From a bacterium (lineage in GTDB: Bacteria > Krumholzibacteriota > Krumholzibacteriia > LZORAL124-64-63): DNA of 43,916 nucleotides. The stretch is taken from positions 1 to 43,916 of the forward strand of contig JAAESD010000307.1 of NCBI GenBank assembly GCA_024229695.1, read 5' to 3'. A program made the position numbers and the translations under genes. Below, piece by piece: positions 18,026-28,134 of this stretch. The notes beneath the pieces are model-generated. The model made no database searches. It was given only the letters and a program-made list of their open reading frames with translations, and was not told where the DNA came from. How positions within the stretch are numbered: position 1 is the first letter of the stretch; each line of letters opens with the position of its first letter.

Positions 18026-20494
18026 CTACTCTTCTCCGGAACCGTCCGCTACATCAGCAATTTCATCTGTTGCTTCGATGCGGGCAATCCTGACAACGTA
18101 ATCGTCGCCCTTGAGTTTGATAATTCTTACGCCCTGGGTATTTCTACCAAGAGTTGAGATGTTATCAACTTCCATTCGAATAATGATTCCGTTCCTCGAG
18201 ATGACCATCAAGCCTTGTCCAGCATCAACTTCTTTTATATCGACAAGCGGCCCATTGCGTTCCGTGCATTTGATTGATATCGTGCCACGGCCACCGCGCT
18301 TTTGCAAGCGATAATCTTCAATGTTGGTTCTCTTGCCATAGCCATTGCGGGTAATTGTCAACAAGGTTCCCCCGTCGCGAACAACAATTGTTCCAACAAC
18401 TTTTTGGTCCTTGCCAAGAGTTATTCCCTTTACCCCACGTGCCGTTCTGCCCATTGAACGAATGTCCGACTCGTGGAAGCGAATAGCAAGACCACTGCTT
18501 GCGGCCAAGATAATATCTTGTTTACCATCGGTAACCTTGGCTGCATTTACAAGCTCATTTTCTTTGAGCGTTATTGCCCGAATACCACCCTTGCGTGGGT
18601 TTCCAAATGCCGAAAGTGGGGTTTTCTTAATAATTCCACTGTCGGTAGTAATAATCAGGAAATTGTCTTCAGGGAAATCTTTTACTGCCACAACGGCACA
18701 AATTTTATCGCCCTGCCCGATGTTAATCATGTTCACAAGCGGTCTACCTTTGGCTGTTCTGCCCGCTTCTGGAACCTGATAGGTCTTCAGCCAGTAAAGC
18801 TGACCTTTTTCTGTTACAACCATTAGATAGTGATGGGTGGACGCAATGAAAAGGTGCTCAAGGAAATCGTCGTCCTTGGTTTTCATTCCCGCGACACCCT
18901 TGCCGCCTCTGCCTTGAGATCTGTAAGTGTCGATTGGAATCCGTTTGGCATATCCCTGATTACTGATTGTTACAACCACGTCTTCTTCAGGAATCAGATC
19001 TTCAAGATCGATGTCATCTTCATATGGCTCAACTGAGGTTCGTCGTTCGTCGCCATATTTTTCTTTAACTTCAAGCAGCTCTTCTTTAATTATCGACAGC
19101 TGTTTGTCTCTGTTGTCGAGGATGTATTTCAGGTCAGTGATTTTTTCAAGCAGCTTGTTGTATTCATCTTCAATTTTTTGTCGCTCTAGACCCGTTAGTC
19201 TTGCAAGCTTTAAATCCAGAATTGCCTGAGCTTGAATTTCTGATAAAGAAAATTTTGCGATAAGCCCGTTGCGAGCAACCTCTGGAGACTCGCTTGCTTT
19301 AATCAGCTCAACAATTTCATCGATATTATCCAGAGCAATGCGGTAGCCTTCCAGAATGTGGGCCCGCTCCTCTGCTTTGCGCAGATCATACTTTGTGCGT
19401 TTGACAATTACTTCTTCGCGGAAATTGAGAAATTCCTGCATTGTCTGTTTCATTGTCATAACTTTTGGCTGGTTGTTAACCAGAGCAAGATTGATGACGC
19501 CGAAAGTTTGTTGTAGTTGAGTGTGTTTGAAAAGTTTATTCAGAACAACTTGTGGATAAGCGTCTTTTTTCAAAACAACAACTACGCGCATTCCTTTTCT
19601 GTCAGACTCATCGCGCAAATCGCTGATTCCGTCTATGTGTCCACCGCGCACAAGAATTGCAATTTTCTCAACCAGGTTTGCTTTATTAACCTGGTATGGC
19701 AGCTCAGAAATTATTATCTGGGTTCTACCTTTTGAGTTTTCTTCAATTTCTGTTTTTCCTCTAACTACAACCCGACCACGACCTGTTGTGACATAGTCAA
19801 CAATACCACGTTTACCTAAAATGATTCCGCCTGTTGGAAAATCTGGTCCCTCCACATGCTCAAGCATGTCAATTGGTTCCAGGTCTGGATTTTCAAGCAA
19901 CGCCATCAATCCATTGCAAACCTCTGTCATGTTGTGTGGTGGAATCTTGGTTGCCATACAAACAGCAATACCATCGGCGCCGTTGACCAACATGTTGGGA
20001 ATTACGGACGGCATGACTGCGGGCATCATTCTTGAACCATCGTAATTTGGTATAAACTCAACGGTTTCTTTGTCCAGATCACGCATAATATCTGTCGATA
20101 TTTTTGTCATTCGCGCTTCTGTATAGCGCTCTGCGGCTGGCGAATCGCCATCCACTGAACCAAAGTTTCCCTGGCCGTCGATAAGTGGATACCGCAAGCT
20201 GAAATCCTGAGCCATGCGAACCAGCGTGTCGTAAACAGCCGTGGTTCCGTGGGGGTGATAGTTACCAGTGGTGTCACCAGTAATTTTTGCAGATTTTCTG
20301 TATGGTTTGCCTGGGTAAAGACTTAGGTCATTCATTGCTGTTAAGACGCGGCGATGAACTGGCTTCAGGCCATCTCGCACATCCGGCAGGGCGCGCGAAA
20401 TAATAACACTCATGGAGTAGTCCAGGTATGACTCCTCCATCTTGTCTTTAATGTCAACGTTAATGACAGTACCGAAACTTGTATTCTCGGACAT
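18026..20494 (-). CDS. gyrA: DNA gyrase subunit A
   Basis: 822 residues, the breakage-reunion subunit of gyrase, which negatively supercoils DNA with GyrB. The catalytic tyrosine is Y124 (AERYTEARM). The quinolone-resistance region reads HPHGTTAVYD: T84 and T85 stand where E. coli has Asp82 and Ser83, and D89 matches Asp87. The C-terminal beta-pinwheel has the GyrA box QGRGGKG, which separates gyrase from topoisomerase IV. The ATG at 20494 has AAGGAG upstream and starts 12 bp after gyrB. Confidence 0.97.
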   Translation of the reverse strand: MSENTSFGTVINVDIKDKMEESYLDYSMSVIISRALPDVRDGLKPVHRRVLTAMNDLSLYPGKPYRKSAKITGDTTGNYHPHGTTAVYDTLVRMAQDFSLRYPLIDGQGNFGSVDGDSPAAERYTEARMTKISTDIMRDLDKETVEFIPNYDGSRMMPAVMPSVIPNMLVNGADGIAVCMATKIPPHNMTEVCNGLMALLENPDLEPIDMLEHVEGPDFPTGGIILGKRGIVDYVTTGRGRVVVRGKTEIEENSKGRTQIIISELPYQVNKANLVEKIAILVRGGHIDGISDLRDESDRKGMRVVVVLKKDAYPQVVLNKLFKHTQLQQTFGVINLALVNNQPKVMTMKQTMQEFLNFREEVIVKRTKYDLRKAEERAHILEGYRIALDNIDEIVELIKASESPEVARNGLIAKFSLSEIQAQAILDLKLARLTGLERQKIEDEYNKLLEKITDLKYILDNRDKQLSIIKEELLEVKEKYGDERRTSVEPYEDDIDLEDLIPEEDVVVTISNQGYAKRIPIDTYRSQGRGGKGVAGMKTKDDDFLEHLFIASTHHYLMVVTEKGQLYWLKTYQVPEAGRTAKGRPLVNMINIGQGDKICAVVAVKDFPEDNFLIITTDSGIIKKTPLSAFGNPRKGGIRAITLKENELVNAAKVTDGKQDIILAASSGLAIRFHESDIRSMGRTARGVKGITLGKDQKVVGTIVVRDGGTLLTITRNGYGKRTNIEDYRLQKRGGRGTISIKCTERNGPLVDIKEVDAGQGLMVISRNGIIIRMEVDNISTLGRNTQGVRIIKLKGDDYVVRIARIEATDEIADVADGSGEE

Positions 20495-20506
20495 GGGGCT
20501 CCTTAG

Positions 20507-22426
<1,920 letters not shown>

Positions 22427-22462
22427 TCAGTTTGTTCCTTCGCTTCCCCCAAAAGAGGTGTG

Positions 22463-22804
22463 TCAACGTTTGTTATCATTTCTTGATCTGTTTGTCGCCG
22501 CGTGGTTCCACCTGACTACGGTGACCGTTCCTTCGCCACAAAGTTCATTGAATTTTTCTTTAATCGTCGGAAACAATAATGTTAGCTCTTGTTTCCATGC
22601 TGCGTGGTCTGCGTCAACTGTTAGTATACCGTTATTTAAATCGATTGCTGTTGTGTGTTCAGCCGCTCTGCTGCCAACAACTTCCGACCATCTTTCCAGC
22701 ACGGCCCTCTCACTAACGCGACCGTTCAGCCCAGACTTCTTCAAAAAAGAAACAAGAACCGAACCAATTTTTTCCGGCCCTGTTTTTTTCTTCTTTTCAC
22801 TCAT
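22463..22804 (-). CDS. dciA: DUF721/DciA-family replicative helicase loader
   Basis: 113 residues. DciA proteins help load the replicative helicase DnaB and occur where DnaC or DnaI is absent. Visible family features are the N-terminal IGSVLVSFLKKSG, the core ERWSEVVGSRAAEHT and the C-terminal strand-helix VDADHAAWKQELTLLFPTI. The start is the ATG at 22804, which overlaps the recF stop as ATGA; longer readings into recF have no support. Its position right after recF is a known context for this family. The K-rich N-terminus (MSEKKKKTG) and R/N-rich C-terminus are probably disordered and may touch DNA. Confidence 0.85.
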   Translation of the reverse strand: MSEKKKKTGPEKIGSVLVSFLKKSGLNGRVSERAVLERWSEVVGSRAAEHTTAIDLNNGILTVDADHAAWKQELTLLFPTIKEKFNELCGEGTVTVVRWNHAATNRSRNDNKR

Positions 22805-23934
22805 GCCAATTCCTTGACTGTGCCGGATTCCACAACCCAGCGTTTGGCATTGTCTGGCGACCATTTTTCAACATCTTCAATTCTGGCTGTAGCAATCAAC
22901 AGTTGATGTTTGCCAGCAACCAGCTCTTGAAATCGAGCTGATCGATCTCTGTCCAGTTCGCTGAAAATGTCATCGAGAAACAAGATTGGGCGAATTTGCT
23001 TTCTTTTAGCAATCACTTCGCTTTGAGCAAGCTTCATTGCTATCGCAGCGGTTCTTGTCTCGCCCTGTGAGCCGTAGTTCCTTAAATCTATTTTATTCAG
23101 CGTAACGCGAATGTCGTCGGTTTGAGGACCAACTAGACATCGACCTCGCTGAATTTCATCCTCTATAATATAGTCTAAAATCGACAAAATTTCCTGCTCT
23201 AATTTACTGTTTTTGTCCTCTTTTTCGCTGTTGTGGAAACGGGAAACAAAATCGAGTTTGAGCTCACTGTTGCTTGAGGCAAGTTCGCTGTAAATGCTGG
23301 TTGCGAAAGGCTCCAGTTCTCGACAGTATGAAATTCTAGATTCCGCAATAGGTGCCGCGTGTGACGCTAATTCGCAATTCCAAGCATTCATGTTATCTAT
23401 GAGTTCACGCCGGTTTATGACTCTTTTTTTGAAATCTTTCAACAGTCTGTTTTTTTGTTTTACGATCCTGTTACACGATTGCAAATGCATTACATATTCT
23501 AGACTTAACGTGCCTAACCCCACATCAAGAAATCGTCGCCTCCCGGCAGGGGCATCACGCACAAGCGAGACTGTTTGCGGATCTAAAACCAGCGTGTGTA
23601 GCCTTCCTATCATATCGACTTTTTTGCGAATTATATCACCATCAATTGTTACTTTTCTGGTTCCTTCTTTATTAAGACCGATTTGAAAATGTGTTTCAAT
23701 TTTATTGTGGGTTGCTTGTATTGAAAGCGATGCGGTTTGTGAATTGAAATTAATCAATTCTTCGTCTTTGTTTCCACGAAAAGATCTGGCAAGAGAAGGA
23801 TAGTTCAACGCTTCAAGCAGGTTGGTTTTACCGTGCCCGTTATTGCCTATAAAAATATTTACTTTGTTGTTTAAATGAAGATGGACTTCCGCAAGGTTAC
23901 GGAAGTCCAGAATGGTTGCTTTATTCAGAATCAT
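22801..23934 (-). CDS. recF: DNA replication/repair protein RecF
   Basis: 377 residues from the ATG at 23934. RecF is an SMC-like ATPase that loads RecA at single-strand gaps with RecO and RecR. It has Walker A GNNGHGKT (30-37), the ABC signature GSQGETRTAAIAMKLAQ and Walker B PILFLDDIFSELD. I chose MILNKATILDFRNL as the N-terminus because it matches the family start and overlaps the dnaN stop by one base (TAATG); an in-frame TTG at 23970 would add 12 residues that do not look conserved. The 3' end overlaps dciA by four bases. Confidence 0.95.
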   Translation of the reverse strand: MILNKATILDFRNLAEVHLHLNNKVNIFIGNNGHGKTNLLEALNYPSLARSFRGNKDEELINFNSQTASLSIQATHNKIETHFQIGLNKEGTRKVTIDGDIIRKKVDMIGRLHTLVLDPQTVSLVRDAPAGRRRFLDVGLGTLSLEYVMHLQSCNRIVKQKNRLLKDFKKRVINRRELIDNMNAWNCELASHAAPIAESRISYCRELEPFATSIYSELASSNSELKLDFVSRFHNSEKEDKNSKLEQEILSILDYIIEDEIQRGRCLVGPQTDDIRVTLNKIDLRNYGSQGETRTAAIAMKLAQSEVIAKRKQIRPILFLDDIFSELDRDRSARFQELVAGKHQLLIATARIEDVEKWSPDNAKRWVVESGTVKELA

Positions 23935-25049
23935 TAATCTGAAGAAAGGCGTAAAGGCATCAGTAGACAAAGAAGGTCTGTTTTTTCATCTTCTGTTACT
24001 GGTGCCAATAATGCTGCGCTTTGAGAATCTTTGACTGAAATCACAATCTCTTTTGCATCGATGTTTTTCAAAACATCCAATAGATAACTGTAGTTAAAAC
24101 CGATTTCCATTGCTTCGCCATCAAAAGAAACTGCCATTTCATCTTCTGCCCTGCTGCCATCTGTTCCTGTTGCTGACATTTCCAGTTTACCTGAATCAAG
24201 ACCGATTCTGATCTGGCTTGTTATTCTGTCTGCTGTAATCGAAACACGTCGTACGCCGCCCATAAATTGTTCTCTGTCAGCAATAACTTTCATATTGTTG
24301 CCTTGAGGAATAACCGCAGTGTAATCAGGGAAAGGACCGTCATGTATGCGTGTATGAAGTACTGTGTTTCCTGTTTTAAAACTGAGTTGCTTGTCATTAA
24401 AAAATACGGTTCCGTCATTTTGACCTTCGGATAATCTCACAAAATGCAGAAGTCCTGCAGTATCGGTGATAATATCTTTTATGTCAGTAACACCCCAGTC
24501 AAATCCGGCTTCAATTTTTGAAAGCCTGTGAGCGTCGGTTGCAATCATTGCTAAGCTTGTAGGTTTAATCTCCCAAAGAATTCCCATCAACGCTGGCCTG
24601 GTTTCATCTCTGGAAACAGCATACGCTGTCGATTTTATCATTTTAGAAAGCAATGCAGCGTCAATTTTATGACCTTCATTTTTCCCGGTTTCTGGTAATG
24701 CCGGAAATTCATCAGCATTCATTACTGATTCAGTTAAGCTTGCTTTGCCACATTTAACAGAAAGATTATTATTTTCTACTTCTACAATTACCTCTCCGCT
24801 GGAGAGTGATCTTACAAAAGAAACAAACTTCTGTGCAGGAATAGCAACTTTACCTGGTGCGATAATTGAGGCTTCTGTTGTGCTGGTGGTAACAGATAAA
24901 TCCAGATTAGTTGCTGAAAATGTAATTGTATCTTCTGTTACATCGACAAGAACACAAGTCAAAATAGGCATCGTTGTTTTTGCTGGAACGATGCTCGCAA
25001 CATTTGTTAAAGCTTTTCCTAATTCTGATTGTTGAATCGTAAACTTCAC
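23934..25049 (-). CDS. dnaN: DNA polymerase III beta subunit (sliding clamp)
   Basis: 371 residues, usual family length. The protein forms the dimeric ring that tethers DNA polymerase III. The N-terminus MKFTIQQSELGKALTNVASI and the segments LTCVLVDV, DEFPALPE and TDAHRLSKIE are characteristic, and the C-terminus ends in LLCLLMPLRLSSD, the usual hydrophobic cleft strand. The start is GTG at 25049 with GGAGG six bases upstream. It is separated from dnaA by 311 bp that carry DnaA boxes, so it may have its own DnaA-sensitive promoter. The stop overlaps the recF start. Confidence 0.97.
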   Translation of the reverse strand: MKFTIQQSELGKALTNVASIVPAKTTMPILTCVLVDVTEDTITFSATNLDLSVTTSTTEASIIAPGKVAIPAQKFVSFVRSLSSGEVIVEVENNNLSVKCGKASLTESVMNADEFPALPETGKNEGHKIDAALLSKMIKSTAYAVSRDETRPALMGILWEIKPTSLAMIATDAHRLSKIEAGFDWGVTDIKDIITDTAGLLHFVRLSEGQNDGTVFFNDKQLSFKTGNTVLHTRIHDGPFPDYTAVIPQGNNMKVIADREQFMGGVRRVSITADRITSQIRIGLDSGKLEMSATGTDGSRAEDEMAVSFDGEAMEIGFNYSYLLDVLKNIDAKEIVISVKDSQSAALLAPVTEDEKTDLLCLLMPLRLSSD

Positions 25050-25360
25050 GCCAAACCTCCGCTTGGTCTTTCAAGATAAATATTCCACTTTGAATGCGTC
25101 CACATAATATGCATTCCCTCTCTTCTCTTCAATATATATATACATATAAAAGAAGCACTAGTAGGGGCTGTGGATACTGTGGATATCCTCCTGAAACGGC
25201 TTTCTCACCATGTTAAACCGTAGTTTTAAGTGAATCGTCGATGTGGACAAATTGGTGAATAAAATCAGGATAAACCGTTGTTTTCCACCATAAAACTTTT
25301 CCACAAAACTTATACACCTGAATTAAACAGGTTATCCACAGAGTTATTAACAACTGCGAA
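25050..25360. promoter_or_regulatory. dnaA-dnaN intergenic region with DnaA-box cluster
   Basis: The 311-bp gene-free stretch is AT-rich and contains several DnaA boxes. A perfect TTATCCACA lies at 25332-25340, TTTTCCACA at 25297-25305, TTATACACC at 25310-25318, and on the minus strand TTGTCCACA at 25250-25242, ATATCCACA at 25186-25178 and GTATCCACA at 25177-25169, the last two directly abutting. A run of TA repeats at about 25132-25148 could serve as a promoter or easily melted segment. With the boxes beyond dnaA this resembles the bipartite origin layout known from Bacillus and Helicobacter. No gene is seen here. Confidence 0.75.
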
Positions 25361-26761
25361 TTACTCAAAACGCTCAATGATGTCTTTAACAGTACCCCTG
25401 AAAAGAGAATCACTTTTGCATTTTTTATCAATTTTTTGACAAGCATGCATCACTGTTGTGTGATCACGACCACCAAATGATTGACCAATTTTCGTGAGGG
25501 ATGCACCAACTTTTTCCCGTGCAATATACATAGCAACCTGTCTCGCCAGAGTTAAGTCCTGTGTGCGCTTTTTGGACCTCAACCCATCAACAGTAACATC
25601 AAAATGATTAGAAACCACTCTCATAATATCACTGATTGAAGAAACCCTGGTAGGAGTTGTTCGGAAGACAGAGGAGAGAATTTCCGATGCCATATCCAAA
25701 TTAATATCACTACCAGTTAAGCTTGCATAAGCCAGGAGCTTGATCAGCGCTCCCTCAAGATTACGAATGTTATTAGTTACATTGATGGCGATGAATTCAA
25801 TTACATCGTCAGGAATGTATATTTTATTTTGTTCAACTTTTTTCTTCAGAATTGCAGTTCTTGTTTCGAAATCAGGAGCCTGAATATCGACAATTAAACC
25901 CCACTCGAAACGGGATCGCAGTCTTTCTTCTAAAGTAGGTATCTCACTTGGAGGCCTGTCGGAAGTTAGAACGATCTGTTTATTATCGTTATACAAAGCA
26001 TTAAAAGTATGGAAAAACTCTTCCTGTGTAGATTCTTTTCCAGCAAGAAAAGCAACATCGTCAACAAGCAGCACATCAACATTACGATATTCATTTCTGA
26101 ACTCATAAGTTTTGTTTTTTTGAATAGACCAGATTAAATCATTCATGAACTGTTCTGCAGTTATATAACAAATCCGTTTATTTGGAGTGTTTTTAACAAT
26201 TGAATTACCAATAGCATGCATCAGGTGAGTTTTACCAAGCCCTACCCCACCATGAATAAACAGAGGATTGTAGCTTCCACCCAGATTTTCACTTATAGCA
26301 ATACTTGCTGCCGATGCCATTTTTGATCCACTACCAACAACAAAATCCGAGAAAGTATACTCTTCATTTAAATAAGCACGGCTTCTATTGTAGTCTGCTT
26401 TGTTAAAAACAACCTGTTCAGACTTCTCGTGTTCTGTAGTAGAAATTCCCGCAGGTTCATTGATTGCGGCCGACAAATCATACATTTCCGACTTTTTATC
26501 AACTTTGCCGTCACCAATACAGAGAACACAAGTCATTTCTTTCCCAAAATGAACGGAAATTGTTTGCTGGATTGTAGAAAGGTGGTGTTCTGAGAACCAG
26601 TCCTGAAAAAACCTGTCAGGACATTGTATTTTAGCTGTATTGTTGTCGATGGAAACTGGCGATAAAGGCTTGAACCAGGTATCAAAGGTCTGTTGTGATA
26701 CCCTACTGCGAACTATATCAAGTATGTTTTCCCAATAGGTTGAAAGGCGGGCTACTTCCAT
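25361..26761 (-). CDS. dnaA: Chromosomal replication initiator DnaA
   Basis: 466 residues from the ATG at 26761. Domain I (about 1-80, WENILDIVRSRVSQQTFDTWF) binds helicase and regulators; domain II (about 80-125) is a linker; domain III is the AAA+ ATPase with GGVGLGKT (171-178), LLVDD (231-235) and LRSRFEWG carrying the arginine finger region; domain IV ends with the DnaA-box-binding signature GGRDHTTVMHACQKI (430-444). An upstream in-frame non-ATG start would add 15 residues without family likeness; AAGGAAA lies 12 bases before the ATG, a slightly long spacing. DnaA boxes lie on both sides, so autoregulation is expected. Confidence 0.97.
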   Translation of the reverse strand: MEVARLSTYWENILDIVRSRVSQQTFDTWFKPLSPVSIDNNTAKIQCPDRFFQDWFSEHHLSTIQQTISVHFGKEMTCVLCIGDGKVDKKSEMYDLSAAINEPAGISTTEHEKSEQVVFNKADYNRSRAYLNEEYTFSDFVVGSGSKMASAASIAISENLGGSYNPLFIHGGVGLGKTHLMHAIGNSIVKNTPNKRICYITAEQFMNDLIWSIQKNKTYEFRNEYRNVDVLLVDDVAFLAGKESTQEEFFHTFNALYNDNKQIVLTSDRPPSEIPTLEERLRSRFEWGLIVDIQAPDFETRTAILKKKVEQNKIYIPDDVIEFIAINVTNNIRNLEGALIKLLAYASLTGSDINLDMASEILSSVFRTTPTRVSSISDIMRVVSNHFDVTVDGLRSKKRTQDLTLARQVAMYIAREKVGASLTKIGQSFGGRDHTTVMHACQKIDKKCKSDSLFRGTVKDIIERFE

Positions 26762-26882
26762 TTTATATGGTATTTTCCTTTCAAAGTTTACACAGTTCCA
26801 CAACAAGACGAAGAAACAAAATTTCTTTCAGCTTTGGTAAGACAATAAATTTCAATGGGTTAGAGAAAATTTAGCCACAAAG

Positions 26883-26926
26883 TTAAAGTTATCCACAACT
26901 TACACATAAGATGTGGATAACTTTAA
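26883..26926. repeat. 15-bp inverted repeat built on two DnaA boxes
   Basis: TTAAAGTTATCCACA (26883-26897) is repeated exactly in reverse complement as TGTGGATAACTTTAA (26912-26926), with a 14-bp spacer. Each arm holds a consensus DnaA box, so two DnaA molecules would face each other about two helical turns apart (box start to box start). It lies 122 bp upstream of the dnaA start. Confidence 0.85.
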
Positions 26927-27173
26927 CCACCTTAATTTGTGGTTTTCAACACCCGTGGAAAGGAAACTAGCATACTCTAAAAACGTGTGCAAGTAAAAAC
27001 TTTGAAAGGGGTGTTTTATTTTCTAATTTAAAGAAAACAAACAAGTTAGGGCGTTTTATGCGAGTTGTTATATTATCCACAATTCAATGAGGTTATTAAC
27101 AACAATTATCAACATATAGCCAAGAACGCTAATTGTTTTTTTAAAGCTTTTTCCAATCTTGCGTGGAAGATTC

Positions 27174-27202
27174 TTGACAAGGGGCGTTTATGTGCATAAC
27201 CT
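27174..27202 (+). promoter_or_regulatory. Candidate promoter of the rpmH operon
   Basis: A perfect -35 hexamer TTGACA lies at 27174-27179. The -10 is less clear: CATAAC at 27195-27200 (15-base spacing) or TAACCT at 27197-27202 (17-base). Either would give a leader of about 35 bases before the rpmH GTG. Confidence 0.5.
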
Positions 27203-27243
27203 TGCTCAGCTAAATATGTTTACACTTTTAAGGAGGAGCCTCC

Positions 27244-27378
27244 GTGAAGAGGACATTTCAACCAAGTAATCTGAAAAAAGCCCGCACACATGGCTTTCGC
27301 AAGCGCATGAGCACTAAAGCTGGCAGATTAATATTAAAGCGTCGTCGCGCCAAAGGGCGCAAGCGCCTGACTGCCTAG
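27244..27378 (+). CDS. rpmH: 50S ribosomal protein L34
   Basis: 44 residues, too short for most ORF filters but unmistakable: it begins [18 protein letters not shown], continues [20 protein letters not shown] and ends RKRLTA. L34 is a basic protein of the large ribosomal subunit. The start is GTG at 27244 with AGGAGG at 27231-27236. It is the first gene rightward from the origin and lies 25 bp before rnpA, the near-universal arrangement. Confidence 0.97.
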   Translation: MKRTFQPSNLKKARTHGFRKRMSTKAGRLILKRRRAKGRKRLTA

Positions 27379-27403
27379 CAGTCAAAAGAGTGAGATCCTG
27401 GCA

Positions 27404-27802
27404 ATGAAGACCCGGTCACTCGCAAGACAAAAAGAGTTCCGACAAGTTTACGAGGACGGAAAAAAGTTTGTAGGGCGGTACTTTGTTATTTACCTACTTC
27501 CGTCGCCTGACGCAGCAAAAGCTGTTGTAGCAAGCCGCAAGATTGGTGGAGCGGCACAACGCAATCGGGCAAAAAGAGTTCTAAGAGAAGCTTTACAGGC
27601 GGTTATTTACAACAATAATCAACTAGCAGGACAACTTGCCACCGCCGTAATGTCGACAGACAGCAATGAACCAGACAATCGTACCGAATGCTGGATAGTT
27701 GTAGTTGCCAGAAGAGCAATATTGGATGTAGGCATAAAAGAAACCACCACAGAACTCCAACAGATGTTATCCGGGTTGACCAATGACCAAACCCAACAAT
27801 GA
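27404..27802 (+). CDS. rnpA: Ribonuclease P protein component
   Basis: 132 residues. The protein helps the RNase P RNA cut 5' leaders from precursor tRNAs. The RNR signature is at 53-62 (RNRAKRVLRE), preceded by the central-cleft region KFVGRYFVIYLLPSP and VVASRKIGGAAQ. The C-terminal 15 residues (LTNDQTQQ end) look disordered. The ATG at 27404 is 25 bp after rpmH; its ribosome site is weak (GTGAGATCC), so reinitiation from rpmH is plausible. An 85-bp gap follows before yidD. Confidence 0.95.
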   Translation: MKTRSLARQKEFRQVYEDGKKFVGRYFVIYLLPSPDAAKAVVASRKIGGAAQRNRAKRVLREALQAVIYNNNQLAGQLATAVMSTDSNEPDNRTECWIVVVARRAILDVGIKETTTELQQMLSGLTNDQTQQ

Positions 27803-27887
27803 CACTTGTTGCCATCCTCGTAACAGAAGCACCAGCCGAATCGTGAATCAGGTGTTTCTGTATATGTAGTAACGGCGACAGGGAATT

Positions 27888-28130
27888 ATGTGGCGTTTAC
27901 CATATCTGGTAATAAAGATTTATCAACGGCTTCTTTCGCCGTTGCTTCCTCCAGCGTGCAGATTTACACCCTCTTGTTCTCATTACAGTGCAGAAGCCAT
28001 GAAAACCCACGGTTTTTGGCGGGGGTCAACTCTGTCTTTCAAAAGAATTATACGATGTAATCCATGGTGTGAGGGCGGGCATGATCCAGTGCCTCCAGCT
28101 CACCCGGAAAACAAGGATACCCAGGAGTAA
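27888..28130 (+). CDS. yidD: Membrane protein insertion efficiency factor YidD
   Basis: 80 residues of the YidD (DUF37) family, a small membrane-associated protein that helps YidC-dependent insertion. It opens with an amphipathic helix (VIKIYQRLLSPLLPPACRF), followed by the signature CRFTPSCSHYSAEAMKTHG with C24 and C30, and GGHDPVPP near the end. It lies four bases before yidC, the usual order rnpA-yidD-yidC. The ribosome site is poor (GGGA four bases before the ATG). Confidence 0.95.
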   Translation: MWRLPYLVIKIYQRLLSPLLPPACRFTPSCSHYSAEAMKTHGFWRGSTLSFKRIIRCNPWCEGGHDPVPPAHPENKDTQE

Positions 28131-28134
28131 TTAA

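Larger units (their letters stand above)
26762..27243. other. oriC: Predicted replication origin (oriC) between dnaA and rpmH
   Basis: This 482-bp gap has no gene, is strongly AT-rich and separates dnaA (leftward) from rpmH (rightward); from here transcription runs outward on both sides. Three exact DnaA boxes are present: TTATCCACA at 26889-26897 and at 27073-27081 on the plus strand, and the reverse copy at 26912-26920. TTATCAACA at 27106-27114 differs by one base. The A/T-rich segments at about 27001-27065 and 27120-27150 could be the unwinding element. The dnaA promoter should also lie here. Location is inferred from gene order, box density and base composition; no cumulative skew could be computed. 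Confidence 0.8.

Noticed and set aside
22463-22864. Longer DciA start 60 bases upstream
   Set aside because: The added residues overlap recF and are not family-like; the ATGA junction at 22801-22804 is the natural start.
26883-26926. Intrinsic terminator for dnaA or rpmH
   Set aside because: The inverted repeat lacks GC-rich pairing and a T-run, and its arms are DnaA boxes.
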